From the NCBI GenBank assembly GCA_023417475.1, contig JAEZFP010000041.1, forward strand, positions 62,001-126,000: a DNA stretch of 64,000 nucleotides. Direction: 5' to 3'. The translations under genes and the position numbers were made by a program. Below the pieces are notes generated by a model. It was not told the DNA's origin and did not search any database. It saw nothing but the letters and a program-made list of their open reading frames with translations. Positions 9,031 through 17,525 of the stretch are shown here, one piece after another (the stretch's first letter is position 1; each line of letters opens with the position of its first letter). Origin of the DNA: Bacillota bacterium. Its GTDB lineage: Bacteria; Bacillota; UBA4882; UBA8346.

Positions 9031-9669
9031 TCACCCTTTGCCACGCGGCGCGGTGATCAACTCCGCAAACGGCAAATCCTCAATCGCCCGGCAAAACGAA
9101 TGCCATTCCGAAAGCTTATGGCCTTTACGGGCGTGATAGATATTGCGCAACGTCTCATAATTAGCGCTCCAGGTCCGGGTGAATTGATAACTCATCGGCA
9201 AGTCCTGAATCAACATCCGCCATACCGGCTTCGCCTGGTCGGGCGTTTCCTTCACCAAACTTTGATAACGGTCGATCAACCCGTTGAGGTGTTGCAGCAG
9301 GGTTTCCCGGTAGGGATTAAGTTCGTCCCAACTAAAGTCGGCCGGCGACAACGGCCGCGCCGTCAATTTATGCATGGTGCTGGTAGAGTTGGCGACAGTC
9401 GCCACTTTGTATGTATCCATCTCCTTCCACCAGTAATCGGGAGCGGCGATATCGACTGAAACGAAGATTTGGCGCAGAAATTTGCCATGGTCGCTCCCGG
9501 CGGTGGCCAGCGTCAAAGCCAGCCGGCGGTCATTTTCGCCCAATTGGACTAACGCGCCGCTCTCCGGATTGAAGACCGAGTCCGACAGATGCCAGCTCGC
9601 TTTGGGATTGCGCATCCCGCGAAAGGCCCCTTCAAAATTATATACTTTAAAATGTTCGACTTTTAGCAA
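9031..9669 (-). CDS. Conserved hypothetical protein, phage/Clostridia type
   Basis: 212 residues with no domain I can name with certainty. Recognisable blocks are FEGAFRGMRNPKASW, HGKFLRQIFVSVDI, YWWKEMDTYK and NSTSTMHKL. From memory, similar proteins are common in Clostridia and their phages. The C-terminal YHARKGHKLSEW block distantly recalls the RHR...S motif of flavin-dependent thymidylate synthase (ThyX), but the full motif is absent. The start is an ATG; upstream GC-poor sequence holds the terminator of the next gene. Function not assigned; a phage origin is possible. Confidence 0.75.
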   Translation of the reverse strand: MLKVEHFKVYNFEGAFRGMRNPKASWHLSDSVFNPESGALVQLGENDRRLALTLATAGSDHGKFLRQIFVSVDIAAPDYWWKEMDTYKVATVANSTSTMHKLTARPLSPADFSWDELNPYRETLLQHLNGLIDRYQSLVKETPDQAKPVWRMLIQDLPMSYQFTRTWSANYETLRNIYHARKGHKLSEWHSFCRAIEDLPFAELITAPRGKG

Positions 9670-9751
9670 TAAAATCGCTCCTATCTATCGCATCTGCTGT
9701 TATATTCGCGAAGCGCCCCCGCTTTCCTCTCCCCTAACCGTTGCTTTGAGT

Positions 9752-9783
9752 AAAAAAAAGCCTGCACCGTATGGCGCAGGCTT
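9752..9783 (-). terminator. Terminator after solute-binding protein gene
   Basis: Minus-strand GCCTGCGCC and its partner close a short loop and are followed by eight T residues, 18 nt past the stop codon. Confidence 0.9.
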
Positions 9784-9800
9784 TGGTAGAATTTCCCGGT

Positions 9801-11366
9801 TTATTTCCGTTTCATATACCGTTCGTAAGCGGCTTGATTGAGCTGGATCGCCCGATCCATGCCCAATTTCTTTTGTTGAGCGACGTATTTGTCAAAGTTG
9901 TCCAACGATTCGACACCCATGATGAATTTGAGGGTCATTTCATCGTTATAGGTGTTGAGTTCGTTCATGAGCTTCACCAGTTCCTCGCTCTCTTTCGGGC
10001 TCGGGGTGACCGGCGGCATCATGTATTTGCCATAGTCGTTGGCTTTCCAATTGACCACCGCGTCTTTTTGTTGTTGCCGTTCGTAATATTGTTCCAGATA
10101 CCGTTTGTCTTGAACGAAAGGACCGTTGGTATGTCCCCGCATATACTTCGACATGATTTGGGTATTGGAGAGTTTCTCCGGATTTCTTAAGACAAACTCG
10201 GTATATTGGGGATATTTGTCAACCATTTTGTAGGTTACGCCTTCGATACCGAAGTTATACAGCATCCAACCTTCCGGGCTGTACGCGTAGTCCAACAACC
10301 GGGCCGCGGCCTCAACGTTTTTGCATTTGGTGGTAATGGCGGCGTTACCGTTGTTGCCGCCACCGCCGATTACTAACGAACGGTTGGCAAAACGGGGCTT
10401 TTGACCTTTTTTCGGGCTCGGGTATTTGGTGGAGACCAAATTGAACTTGAGATCCTTATTGGCTTCCATCGCTTCTAAATAACGGCCCAGGGTGCTTCCG
10501 GCCGGACCAAAGGTGGCGCCGGATTTGCCGCCTAAGATATTGGCGTCGATGATCTTACGGTTGACTGTGGAGAAGTTTTTGTCCAACAAGCCCTCGGCAT
10601 ACCATTTGCGCATGGTTTCCAGGAAGGCTTTGCGGCTGGGTTCGATCATTCCGTTTCGCACTTTGCCGCGATCAACGTAGAAACCGCCGAAGTTATCGCT
10701 GCCGCCGGCGAAAGCCGGACTGATGTCGATAAATTGGACACACAACGGTGCGGTGGCGCCTTTCTTTTCTTTAAAGGCTTTTAACACCGTATACCATTCA
10801 TCCAAGGTTTCCGGAGCGCTTAAACCAAGGTCATCCAACCAGTCTTTGCGGATAAAATCGCCGGAGGTGCCGATCAAAGTCTCGTCGCCCCGGACAAACG
10901 GGAAAACGAGGTAGTTGCCTTCATCGGTTTTCGCCATCCGGTCATACTCGGGATGGGTTTTGAAGTATTTTTTAAAGTTTGGCGCCCATTTATCGATAAT
11001 GGGGTTGAGTTTTTGGATATAACCGCTTTCCAACGCGCTGTTCAAGCCGCCCGGAATCGCGTACCAGGTATACTCGACGATGTCGGGCAGATCGCCGGAG
11101 GCCAACATTAAGTTGAACGCTTCACGGGATTGGCCGGCGGCCGGGTGTAAGAACTTAATCTTCACGCCGGTCCGTTTTTGCAATTCTTTCGCAAACTCGG
11201 TATCGCCAAAATTTTTCGCGATCAACGCCACATTGGCGTGCAACTCCATCCACCAAGTTAAAGTGACGTTGGTGTTCAACGGATACACCGACTTGGCAAA
11301 GATGGCCGACCCCATCAACATCACAAAAAGTCCGATAATGGTTATATTTCTAATTTTTTTCCGCAA
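9801..11366 (-). CDS. Extracellular solute-binding protein (LplA/YtcQ type)
   Basis: ABC-transporter family 1 substrate-binding protein, 521 residues, probably for an oligosaccharide. The start is taken as TTG at 11366, because GGGAGG lies 8 nt upstream and gives MRKKIRNITIIGLFVMLMGS, a good signal peptide. The ATG at 11390 has no site. The mature part contains typical ELQKRTGVKIKF and SGDLPDIVEYTWY segments. No lipobox cysteine is evident, which is odd for a monoderm anchor. No permease or ATPase is adjacent, so it is an orphan binding protein. A terminator follows directly. Confidence 0.9.
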   Translation of the reverse strand: MRKKIRNITIIGLFVMLMGSAIFAKSVYPLNTNVTLTWWMELHANVALIAKNFGDTEFAKELQKRTGVKIKFLHPAAGQSREAFNLMLASGDLPDIVEYTWYAIPGGLNSALESGYIQKLNPIIDKWAPNFKKYFKTHPEYDRMAKTDEGNYLVFPFVRGDETLIGTSGDFIRKDWLDDLGLSAPETLDEWYTVLKAFKEKKGATAPLCVQFIDISPAFAGGSDNFGGFYVDRGKVRNGMIEPSRKAFLETMRKWYAEGLLDKNFSTVNRKIIDANILGGKSGATFGPAGSTLGRYLEAMEANKDLKFNLVSTKYPSPKKGQKPRFANRSLVIGGGGNNGNAAITTKCKNVEAAARLLDYAYSPEGWMLYNFGIEGVTYKMVDKYPQYTEFVLRNPEKLSNTQIMSKYMRGHTNGPFVQDKRYLEQYYERQQQKDAVVNWKANDYGKYMMPPVTPSPKESEELVKLMNELNTYNDEMTLKFIMGVESLDNFDKYVAQQKKLGMDRAIQLNQAAYERYMKRK

Positions 11367-11390
11367 CCAAACAACCTCCCTATTATTCAT

Positions 11391-11685
11391 TCCAAATCTA
11401 CGGTGTTTAATGTTTTTCTGCGCATCTCCTCCTTTCCTGCGAATTTAGGTTTAGTTCAAGAAATGTAAAAAATTTCTTAAGAATATGCGAATTTCTTATT
11501 ATCATTCTAAACGATATATTACAAAAAAGTAAAGGTGAATTTTCCGTTTTTAACATTATTTCGTCTGGCAATATAATCCATTCCAAAAATGTTATTATTT
11601 TGACGTTTTATCCATTTAGTTCAGATAACCACATCTTGCGGTTTTGCAGTTTATTTCTAACGTTTCTGTAATACAATTCCAAACC
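11391..11685. other. AT-rich upstream region of the solute-binding protein gene
   Basis: About 300 bp with no supported gene. On the minus strand a 12-codon frame begins after GGAAAGGAGG near 11425 and stops at the solute-binding protein's ribosome site. It could be a leader peptide but is too short to support. Confidence 0.3.
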
Positions 11686-11717
11686 AATAAAAAAGCGACC
11701 GATTAACTACGGTCGCT
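11686..11717 (-). terminator. Terminator of the trpP-ecf-paaK operon
   Basis: Minus-strand stem AGCGACCG / CGGTCGCT followed by TTTTTTATT, 140 nt past the paaK stop. Confidence 0.85.
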
Positions 11718-11739
11718 AATAAACTACACTTTAAAAAAG

Positions 11740-11774
11740 ATTGACCTACAATAATTAGTTTATTGTAGGTCAAT
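11740..11774. repeat. MITE-like palindrome core, copy 2
   Basis: A perfect 15-bp inverted repeat ATTGACCTACAATAA with a 5-nt loop. The same core occurs at 26220-26280 and, diverged, at 2509-2567. On the minus strand it is followed by CTTTTTT, so it may also act as a terminator for paaK. Confidence 0.75.
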
Positions 11775-11855
11775 GGTAATTCATCAAGTTTTCAGTATGT
11801 TTGACCGTCGCTCCCGGTCAATGGTTGGACGGTCGTCCTTCAAAAAGCGCGGCGG

Positions 11856-13160
11856 TTAAATATCCCGCTCGTCAAAGACCCGTTGCGATTTTTTCTCGCT
11901 GCGCGGCAACGCGCCAACCGTAAGGACTTCCGTCTCGATTTGAATTCCGATCTTCCGCTTGAACTCCGCGCCAATCCGTTCGGCTAAGTCCAGCGGCGCG
12001 ACTCCCGCTTCGCCTTCCACCCGCAAAAGCAGCTGATCGCGGGCTTCGACCCGGGTCAAACGGATCTGATATTCGCTACTGGCCCCTGCCACCGCTTTCA
12101 GAACATCTTCAATCTGGCCCGGGTAAATATTGACCCCTTTTACTTTAATCATATCGTCGCTGCGGCCCAAAATCCGATCAATCCGCGGATACGGGCTGCC
12201 GCACGAGCAAACGCCGGGGATGATCCGGGTCAAGTCCCGGGTCCGGTAACGGATGAGCGGCGCACCTTCCTTCACCAGCGTCGTAATGACCAGTTCCCCC
12301 AGTTCGCCGTCGGGCAACCCTTCACCGGTGCGGGGATCAATGATCTCAAAATGAAGGTAGTCGGACCAGTAATGAATCCCTTGGTGGCAATGGCAGTCAA
12401 TGCCGATCCCGGGACCATAGATTTCGGTCAGCCCATAAATATCGAAACTGGCGATTCCCAATTCCCGCTCAATCCGGGCCCGCATTTTCTCGCCCCAGCG
12501 TTCCGAACCCATAATCCCGATCTTCAGTTGAATCCGCTCCCGCAATTGGCGGTGTTCGATCGCTTCCGCCAACAACAACGCGTAGGACGAGGTACTGCAA
12601 AGCACGGTCGTTTGGAGATCAACCATCATCTGCAGCTGTTTCTCGGTGTTTCCCGGCCCCATCGGAATCGCCATGGCGCCCAATCGTTCCACACCGGCCT
12701 GAAAACCGATTCCGGCTGTCCATAAGCCATAACCCGGGGTAATCTGAACCCGGTCTTCGCGGGTGACGCCGGCCATGGCGTAACAACGGGCAAACATTTC
12801 CGCCCAATCATAAACGTCTTTTTTGGTATAGGGAATAATGATCGGTTTCCCGGTGGTGCCAGACGAGGAATGAATCCGGACGATTTCGCGGTCGGGAACC
12901 GCTTGCAAGCCCAACGGGTAGACCTCACGCAACTCTTCTTTGACAGTGAACGGTAATTGACTCAGGTCCGCCGCCCCGCCGAACTGGCCGGGATTGAAAC
13001 CCATTGCCGCAAATTTCCGTTGATAAAAGGCGCTATGCCGCGATACCCGATCCACCAGCTTTCGCAACGCGTGATCGGTATGCTCTGCCGGCCGTCCCGG
13101 CTCGTGGCCCGCTTCCCGTAAAAAATCATCCGGCGCTCCTGAACTCACCTGGTTAATCAT
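11856..13160 (-). CDS. paaK: Phenylacetate-CoA ligase family protein
   Basis: AMP-forming aryl-acid CoA ligase, 434 residues. The AMP-binding loop SSSGTTGKPI lies at residues 98-107, followed by YGLTEIYGPG and the hinge/C-terminal ILGRSDDMIKVKGVNIYPGQ. The ATG at 13160 has GGAGGAGG 10 nt upstream; the upstream in-frame TTG lacks a site. It follows ecfT by 52 nt and is probably the last gene of the TrpP/ECF operon. In fermentative aromatic amino acid breakdown such ligases handle phenylacetate or indoleacetate, but the substrate cannot be read from sequence. No indolepyruvate oxidoreductase genes are next to it. Confidence 0.93.
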   Translation of the reverse strand: MINQVSSGAPDDFLREAGHEPGRPAEHTDHALRKLVDRVSRHSAFYQRKFAAMGFNPGQFGGAADLSQLPFTVKEELREVYPLGLQAVPDREIVRIHSSSGTTGKPIIIPYTKKDVYDWAEMFARCYAMAGVTREDRVQITPGYGLWTAGIGFQAGVERLGAMAIPMGPGNTEKQLQMMVDLQTTVLCSTSSYALLLAEAIEHRQLRERIQLKIGIMGSERWGEKMRARIERELGIASFDIYGLTEIYGPGIGIDCHCHQGIHYWSDYLHFEIIDPRTGEGLPDGELGELVITTLVKEGAPLIRYRTRDLTRIIPGVCSCGSPYPRIDRILGRSDDMIKVKGVNIYPGQIEDVLKAVAGASSEYQIRLTRVEARDQLLLRVEGEAGVAPLDLAERIGAEFKRKIGIQIETEVLTVGALPRSEKKSQRVFDERDI

Positions 13161-13212
13161 CTCAGCGAAGCCTCCTCCAATCTTTAAACCCAAAAACCGG
13201 TATTTTTGCGGC

Positions 13213-14001
13213 TCAACCCGACATTCCTTTCAAATTTACGATCAATCCGGCGATGACCAACAGCGCCAATCCGGAGCAGACTAACCAATCGGCATAGGTA
13301 AAGCGGCTTTGCCGCAGATACGTCCGGTTTCCCAAGCCAAAACCCCGGGTCTCCATGGAGATTGCCAATTGCTCGGCTTTCTTCACCGAACTGACCATCA
13401 ACGGAATGGCCAACGGGCAAAGCGAGAGAAATTTTTTAAAGAAATTGCGGCCATCTAAGCGATGGGCCCGCGAACATTGGGCTTGAATGATCTGGTCCAT
13501 CTCTTTCATCAGCGTTGGAATGAACCGGAGCGAGGTGACGAACATAAAGGCGTAGGTATAAGGGACCTTCAGTTTCTCAACCAAAGCGATGACCAAATCC
13601 TTCACCTGAGTGGTTCCGATCAAAACCGGAAAACTGGCGGCGATCACCAGCATCCGGCCGCCCATTGCCAGCGAACCGTAAAGCCCCAAATCGGTAACGC
13701 GAAACCAATTGGTTCCCGGAATCAAGGTAAATAGCGTTTTACCCTCTGTAATAAAAAAGATCTGCAGCACCAGAAACAACCCGACGAAGATGCCCAATCC
13801 TTTAAAGGCGGTCAGCATTTCTTGCATAATCCGGGCCACCAGCGCCACCAAAATGATGGAGAGCAACAACCCGCCCAAAATAAACGGATCGCGAAAGAAG
13901 AAACTCAAGACCATGGTACTTAACGACCAAAATAGCTTCGTCAAAGGATGCAAACGGTGCACCGGCGATTGCCGGGGTATGTAATCAGCCACAACGGACA
14001 T
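13213..14001 (-). CDS. ecfT: Energy-coupling factor transporter transmembrane protein
   Basis: Membrane T component linking the S protein to the two ATPases of an ECF importer. 262 residues with several hydrophobic segments in the first half and C-terminal coupling helices containing the Ala-Arg-like AQCSRAHRLDGR motif near residue 165. The ATG at 14001 sits 8 nt after GGGAGG. It overlaps the ATPase gene by 17 nt, so the two are translationally coupled. Order in the operon: S component, ATPase, ATPase, T, paaK. Confidence 0.93.
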   Translation of the reverse strand: MSVVADYIPRQSPVHRLHPLTKLFWSLSTMVLSFFFRDPFILGGLLLSIILVALVARIMQEMLTAFKGLGIFVGLFLVLQIFFITEGKTLFTLIPGTNWFRVTDLGLYGSLAMGGRMLVIAASFPVLIGTTQVKDLVIALVEKLKVPYTYAFMFVTSLRFIPTLMKEMDQIIQAQCSRAHRLDGRNFFKKFLSLCPLAIPLMVSSVKKAEQLAISMETRGFGLGNRTYLRQSRFTYADWLVCSGLALLVIAGLIVNLKGMSG

Positions 14002-14824
14002 TAGGTTCACCTCCCGCGAGTTCGATCACCGCTTGGGTCATTTCGGATACGGAAAGCGGTTGCCCGCCCAAAGCCGGGTCGGCGGGGAACTTTTGGACTA
14101 ACCGCGCAATCTGCGGCGGAAAAAGATTGGTTTGTTGCAGAATCTGCGGTTGATAAAAGACCTGACGCGCGGTGTCATCGAGCAGTACGGTTCCTTGACT
14201 CAAAACGATTACCCGCTGCGCGTAACGGGCCACCAACTCCATATCATGAGTGACAAAAAGAATGGTATGGCCTTGTTGGTTAAGGACGTTGACCATCTCC
14301 ATAATCTCAATGCCTTCCCGATAGTCCTGTCCGGTGGTCGGCTCATCCAACACCAAAACTTCCGGACACATCGATAACAACGAAGCGAAAGCAACCCGTT
14401 GCCGCTGCCCTTTACTGAGAAAGATCGGATTTTGCTCCAAAAACGGCGTTAATCCGACCGCCGCCGCGGCTTCAGCCACCCGCTGCGTCACTTCGGCTTT
14501 TGACAACCCTAAATTTTTGGGACCAAACCCGATCTCCCGCGCCACGGTTGGCATGAAGATCTGGTGGTCGGGGTTTTGAAACAAAAACCCGACTTTTTGC
14601 GAAAGCTTGCCGGTGGTGGATTGCCGGGTATCGATCCCGTCGATGGCGATCATTCCCGCAGTCGGTTTCAACAATCCATTCAAGTGCTTTAGCAATGTGG
14701 TTTTTCCGGCCCCGTTTTGACCGATCAACGCGACAAACTCGCCCGCTTTGATCTGGAAATCGATCCCGCGCAAAATAGCCGGACCGTTTGGATAGGCAAA
14801 TCCTAATTGAGTCACTTTGATCAT
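13985..14824 (-). CDS. ecfA: ECF transporter ATP-binding protein
   Basis: One of two ABC ATPases of the ECF importer. Walker A GQNGAGKT at residues 35-42, Q-loop FQNPDHQIF, signature LSKGQRQR and Walker B VLVLDEPT. 279 residues. The signature has K in place of the more common G (LSGGQ), as often seen in one of the paired ECF ATPases. It overlaps the preceding ATPase by 4 nt and the ecfT gene by 17 nt. Confidence 0.95.
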   Translation of the reverse strand: MIKVTQLGFAYPNGPAILRGIDFQIKAGEFVALIGQNGAGKTTLLKHLNGLLKPTAGMIAIDGIDTRQSTTGKLSQKVGFLFQNPDHQIFMPTVAREIGFGPKNLGLSKAEVTQRVAEAAAAVGLTPFLEQNPIFLSKGQRQRVAFASLLSMCPEVLVLDEPTTGQDYREGIEIMEMVNVLNQQGHTILFVTHDMELVARYAQRVIVLSQGTVLLDDTARQVFYQPQILQQTNLFPPQIARLVQKFPADPALGGQPLSVSEMTQAVIELAGGEPNVRCG

Positions 14825-15681
14825 CGGTGTCCACCTAGCGTTTTTTGTAATCCCTGATACGCTTCATCCACAGTTAACGGCAAATCGGGATGGTGGTAAT
14901 ATCCGTTTTGACGTAATCGGTACGCCAGTTCGCTGACGGGCGGGATGGCCAATCCGATCGTTTGCAAAAAAGACGGTTCCGCCACAACTTCCCGTGGGGT
15001 TCGATCCGCCAGCAGTTTACCATGGTCCAAAATCAACAAACGATCGATATATTCCAACAGCACATTCAATTTTTGCTCCACCACGACAATGGTCAAATGG
15101 TGTTCGCGGTTGAGATATTGCAAAACTTGAAACACTTCGAGCGTCCCAATGGGATCCAACTCCGAAGTGGGTTCATCCAAGACCAGGATCTGCGGCCGCA
15201 ACGCAACGGCTGCGGCAATGGCGACCCGTTGCTTCTGACCGCCCGACAGTTCCACGACCGAACGCTCCCGTAGTTGGGAGATACCAACCAACCGTAATGC
15301 GTCGGCAATTCGTTCTTCAATCTCCGGCGCCGGATAGCCAAAATTCTCCAATCCAAAAGCAATCTCGTCTTCAACGGTCGGTCCGACCAATTGCGCCTCC
15401 GGATCCTGAAACACGCTGCCAACCACCCGCGAAATCACGCCGCAACTGGTAGTAAACGTATCGGTTCCCTGGATGGCGACTTTCCCTTGGAAAGCGCCGC
15501 CCTGGAAATGCGGGATAATTCCGTTAAGACAAAGCACTAAAGTGGACTTGCCGGCGCCGGCCGGCCCGGTAATCCCGACAAATTCGCCCGGCCGGACTTG
15601 GAAGCCGACTTGTTCCAGCGCCGGCCGGGCCGAATTCGGATAGGCAAAGGTTAACTCTTCAACAGCGATTACCGGGTCCAT
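14821..15681 (-). CDS. ecfA: ECF transporter ATP-binding protein, second subunit
   Basis: Second ABC ATPase of the importer, 286 residues. Walker A GPAGAGKST starts at residue 39, signature LSGGQKQR, Walker B LVLDEPTSELDP. It starts 47 nt after the trpP-like gene and ends overlapping the next ATPase by 4 nt. Having a dedicated ATPase pair and T protein next to the S gene makes this a group I (dedicated) ECF system. Confidence 0.95.
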   Translation of the reverse strand: MDPVIAVEELTFAYPNSARPALEQVGFQVRPGEFVGITGPAGAGKSTLVLCLNGIIPHFQGGAFQGKVAIQGTDTFTTSCGVISRVVGSVFQDPEAQLVGPTVEDEIAFGLENFGYPAPEIEERIADALRLVGISQLRERSVVELSGGQKQRVAIAAAVALRPQILVLDEPTSELDPIGTLEVFQVLQYLNREHHLTIVVVEQKLNVLLEYIDRLLILDHGKLLADRTPREVVAEPSFLQTIGLAIPPVSELAYRLRQNGYYHHPDLPLTVDEAYQGLQKTLGGHR

Positions 15682-15728
15682 CAGGGATCCCTCCAGAAAT
15701 AAATAAACTTTTTTGGTCGAAATGCGAC

Positions 15729-16283
15729 TTATTCGCGCGAACGCCCTAACGCCGACCGCAGCGGAAAATATAAGAAACTAACCAAAATCGCGTTGGCGAT
15801 CGCCGTAATGATCACTACCATTGATAAATACGCTAAAGCCGGGTTTTTGGTTACTGTCACAAACAAAGCGGCGCTTTTGAAAATGGATATGTAAGTAAAA
15901 CCACTGGCCAAAGTGGCGAGAATCGTAACCACAAACGGCCGGATATATTTTAAAAATCCTTTTTGGAGCGGCGCCATCGCCAACAATCCCGCGGCCAACG
16001 CGCCAATCGGTTCACTGATAAAGTTTAGGAAAGGGATGGCGGATTTGGTTGTCATTTGACAGATCGCGCCGGCCACCAAGCCAATCCCGAGGACCGCCCC
16101 CAAGCGCGGCCGAAGTAACAATACGGCTAAACAATACATTCCGATAATGAAGTTGGGGGTGATCCCGAAAAACGCCGGGCAAAAATAACGCAATACCGCG
16201 CCAACCGCAAACAAAACCGCAATTACGGCCACATCCACCGCTTTTAACCCTTTTTGCTCCACTACTCTCGTCTCAATACTCAT
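15729..16283 (-). CDS. trpP: TrpP-like ECF S component, probable tryptophan transporter
   Basis: Small membrane protein, 184 residues, with about five hydrophobic segments. The block GITPNFIIGMYCLAVLL, a GLVAGAICQMTT loop and an IPFLNFISEPIGALAAG helix line up with B. subtilis TrpP (KPDF, GL.AG..TT, IPN) from memory. The adjacent ECF genes confirm an S component. The long leader carries a TRAP-type triplet array and terminator, which independently suggests tryptophan control. AGGAGG lies 9 nt before the ATG. A non-tryptophan vitamin substrate is the main alternative. Confidence 0.8.
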   Translation of the reverse strand: MSIETRVVEQKGLKAVDVAVIAVLFAVGAVLRYFCPAFFGITPNFIIGMYCLAVLLLRPRLGAVLGIGLVAGAICQMTTKSAIPFLNFISEPIGALAAGLLAMAPLQKGFLKYIRPFVVTILATLASGFTYISIFKSAALFVTVTKNPALAYLSMVVIITAIANAILVSFLYFPLRSALGRSRE

Positions 16284-16417
16284 CTCTTGAATCCTCCTAC
16301 GCTATTCTTTTTTCTTTTATGCGAATCTTCACGCATGTCACGCCATGGATGAAGATATCGTCCGGTGGATTGCAGCGGCCGTCTCCCGTCGGAACCCGAC
16401 GCCCGCTAAATTTGGAT

Positions 16418-16450
16418 ATAAAAAAGCCAGGCGCAAACCAGCGCCTGGCT
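16418..16450 (-). terminator. Leader terminator (attenuator) upstream of trpP
   Basis: Minus-strand stem AGCCAGGCGC / GCGCCTGGCT with a 6-nt loop and TTTTTT, located about 90 nt after the promoter and 135 nt before the start codon. Its place in the leader marks it as an attenuator. Confidence 0.85.
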
Positions 16451-16470
16451 TCAATTTACATTGAACAAAC

Positions 16471-16542
16471 CTGCACTCGGCTCAACTACAAACTCAACTT
16501 AAACAACGCTAATCTCAGCTAAAACCATATTCAACTAAACTG
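16471..16542 (-). promoter_or_regulatory. Candidate TRAP (MtrB) binding site
   Basis: In the minus-strand leader RNA, CAG, TAG, TAG, GAG, TAG, AAG, GAG, TAG, GAG, GAG and CAG triplets occur with starts mostly 5 nt apart, with three in-phase degenerate triplets between them. TRAP binds eleven (G/U)AG triplets separated by 2-3 nt. The array ends 21 nt before the attenuator stem. The tryptophan-like transporter downstream fits. Confidence 0.65.
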
Positions 16543-16547
16543 ATATT

Positions 16548-16576
16548 ATCATAACAAATTACACTACAAAAGTCAA
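16548..16576 (-). promoter_or_regulatory. Sigma-A promoter of the trpP operon
   Basis: Minus-strand -35 TTGACT and -10 TATGAT separated by exactly 17 nt. Transcription would start a few nt before the triplet array. Confidence 0.75.
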
Positions 16577-16795
16577 TCGGGAAAACGGGGGATAACCAAA
16601 CGCTTATTTTGCAATGGCGAAAATACCAAATCTAGGAATATTATCATCAGAAGCAACCTATACTATTTCCATGAGGAATTTGCATGCTCGCCGCAAGCGG
16701 TTTCCCGGATGCAACAAAATGTGTCGCATTATCAGGTGACGCTTCCGAAAATGTAATTCCCACAATTGTTTTCGATCACAAGGAGGAATCATTTC

Positions 16796-17134
16796 ATGAT
16801 TCAAAGTTATGCCGATCGCCGCGATTATCGGGTCCAAGCCAATCTTTTAGCGCGTTTAACCGGGGATGGTCTCCGTCCGGAATTCGGTTTGATCAGTGAT
16901 ATTAGCCTTGGCGGAATGAAACTGCTGTTACATCAACCGGTCGCACCGGAAGCCACTCTGACAATCGAATTTCAACTGAATTCCCAAAGCGTTTCATTCC
17001 CGGGCGTCTGCCGTTGGAGCCGTCCGGTCGGAGTCGCCCGTTATGAATACTATACCGGCGTCAGCTTCGCCCGACTTGAACCGGAACAATACCAGGAGTT
17101 ACGCGCACTCATCTATCAACTGGCCGGCCGGTAA
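16796..17134 (+). CDS. PilZ domain protein
   Basis: 112 residues, a stand-alone PilZ domain that probably binds c-di-GMP. The RxxxR motif is in RRDYR (near residue 8) and the second motif is DISLGG (near residue 36). The ATG at 16796 has GGAGG 8-9 nt upstream; earlier in-frame ATGs have none. The larger dual-PilZ gene follows after about 390 nt. Likely a receptor that acts through protein contacts. Confidence 0.9.
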   Translation: MIQSYADRRDYRVQANLLARLTGDGLRPEFGLISDISLGGMKLLLHQPVAPEATLTIEFQLNSQSVSFPGVCRWSRPVGVARYEYYTGVSFARLEPEQYQELRALIYQLAGR

Positions 17135-17525
17135 GCGGCTGCGTTTTGGAGGTAATGCGCGCTGGCCGCAAAAGTTCATTATCCATGAGCTACAGCCGTT
17201 TTGTCGATTTTTTCATTTTTAGGGTTACTTTATTAGTCCCTGCGTAAAGAAAGATTTTTCAGAAATTTCTTGTCAATTGACAGGAAATTTTTTAATCTAG
17301 GAGAAATAAATAGTAAATTACATACGATAAGGAAATTTTATTTATTCCCGAAACGCCCTAAAAACCATAGATTCCGCTACGCCGGAATTGAACAGTGTGC
17401 AATTTCCTTACGGATGTTTCAAATCTTTAATCCCATGTCGAGTACGTGCTTCAGCTTCTTCCAACCAGTTACGTTCCACCGTGCATTGCCATCCACTAAT
17501 CTTGTTGCTTAAACGAGGTGCTCAC
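17135..17525. other. Intergenic region between PilZ genes with a 28-bp palindrome
   Basis: No gene is supported. At 17263-17290 lies a near-perfect palindrome centred on TGTCAATTGACA and followed by TTTTTT. It may be an operator or a weak AT-rich terminator of the small PilZ gene. Confidence 0.5.

Noticed and set aside
11425..11465. 12-codon leader peptide before the solute-binding protein
   Set aside because: Too short to support; the site may serve nothing.
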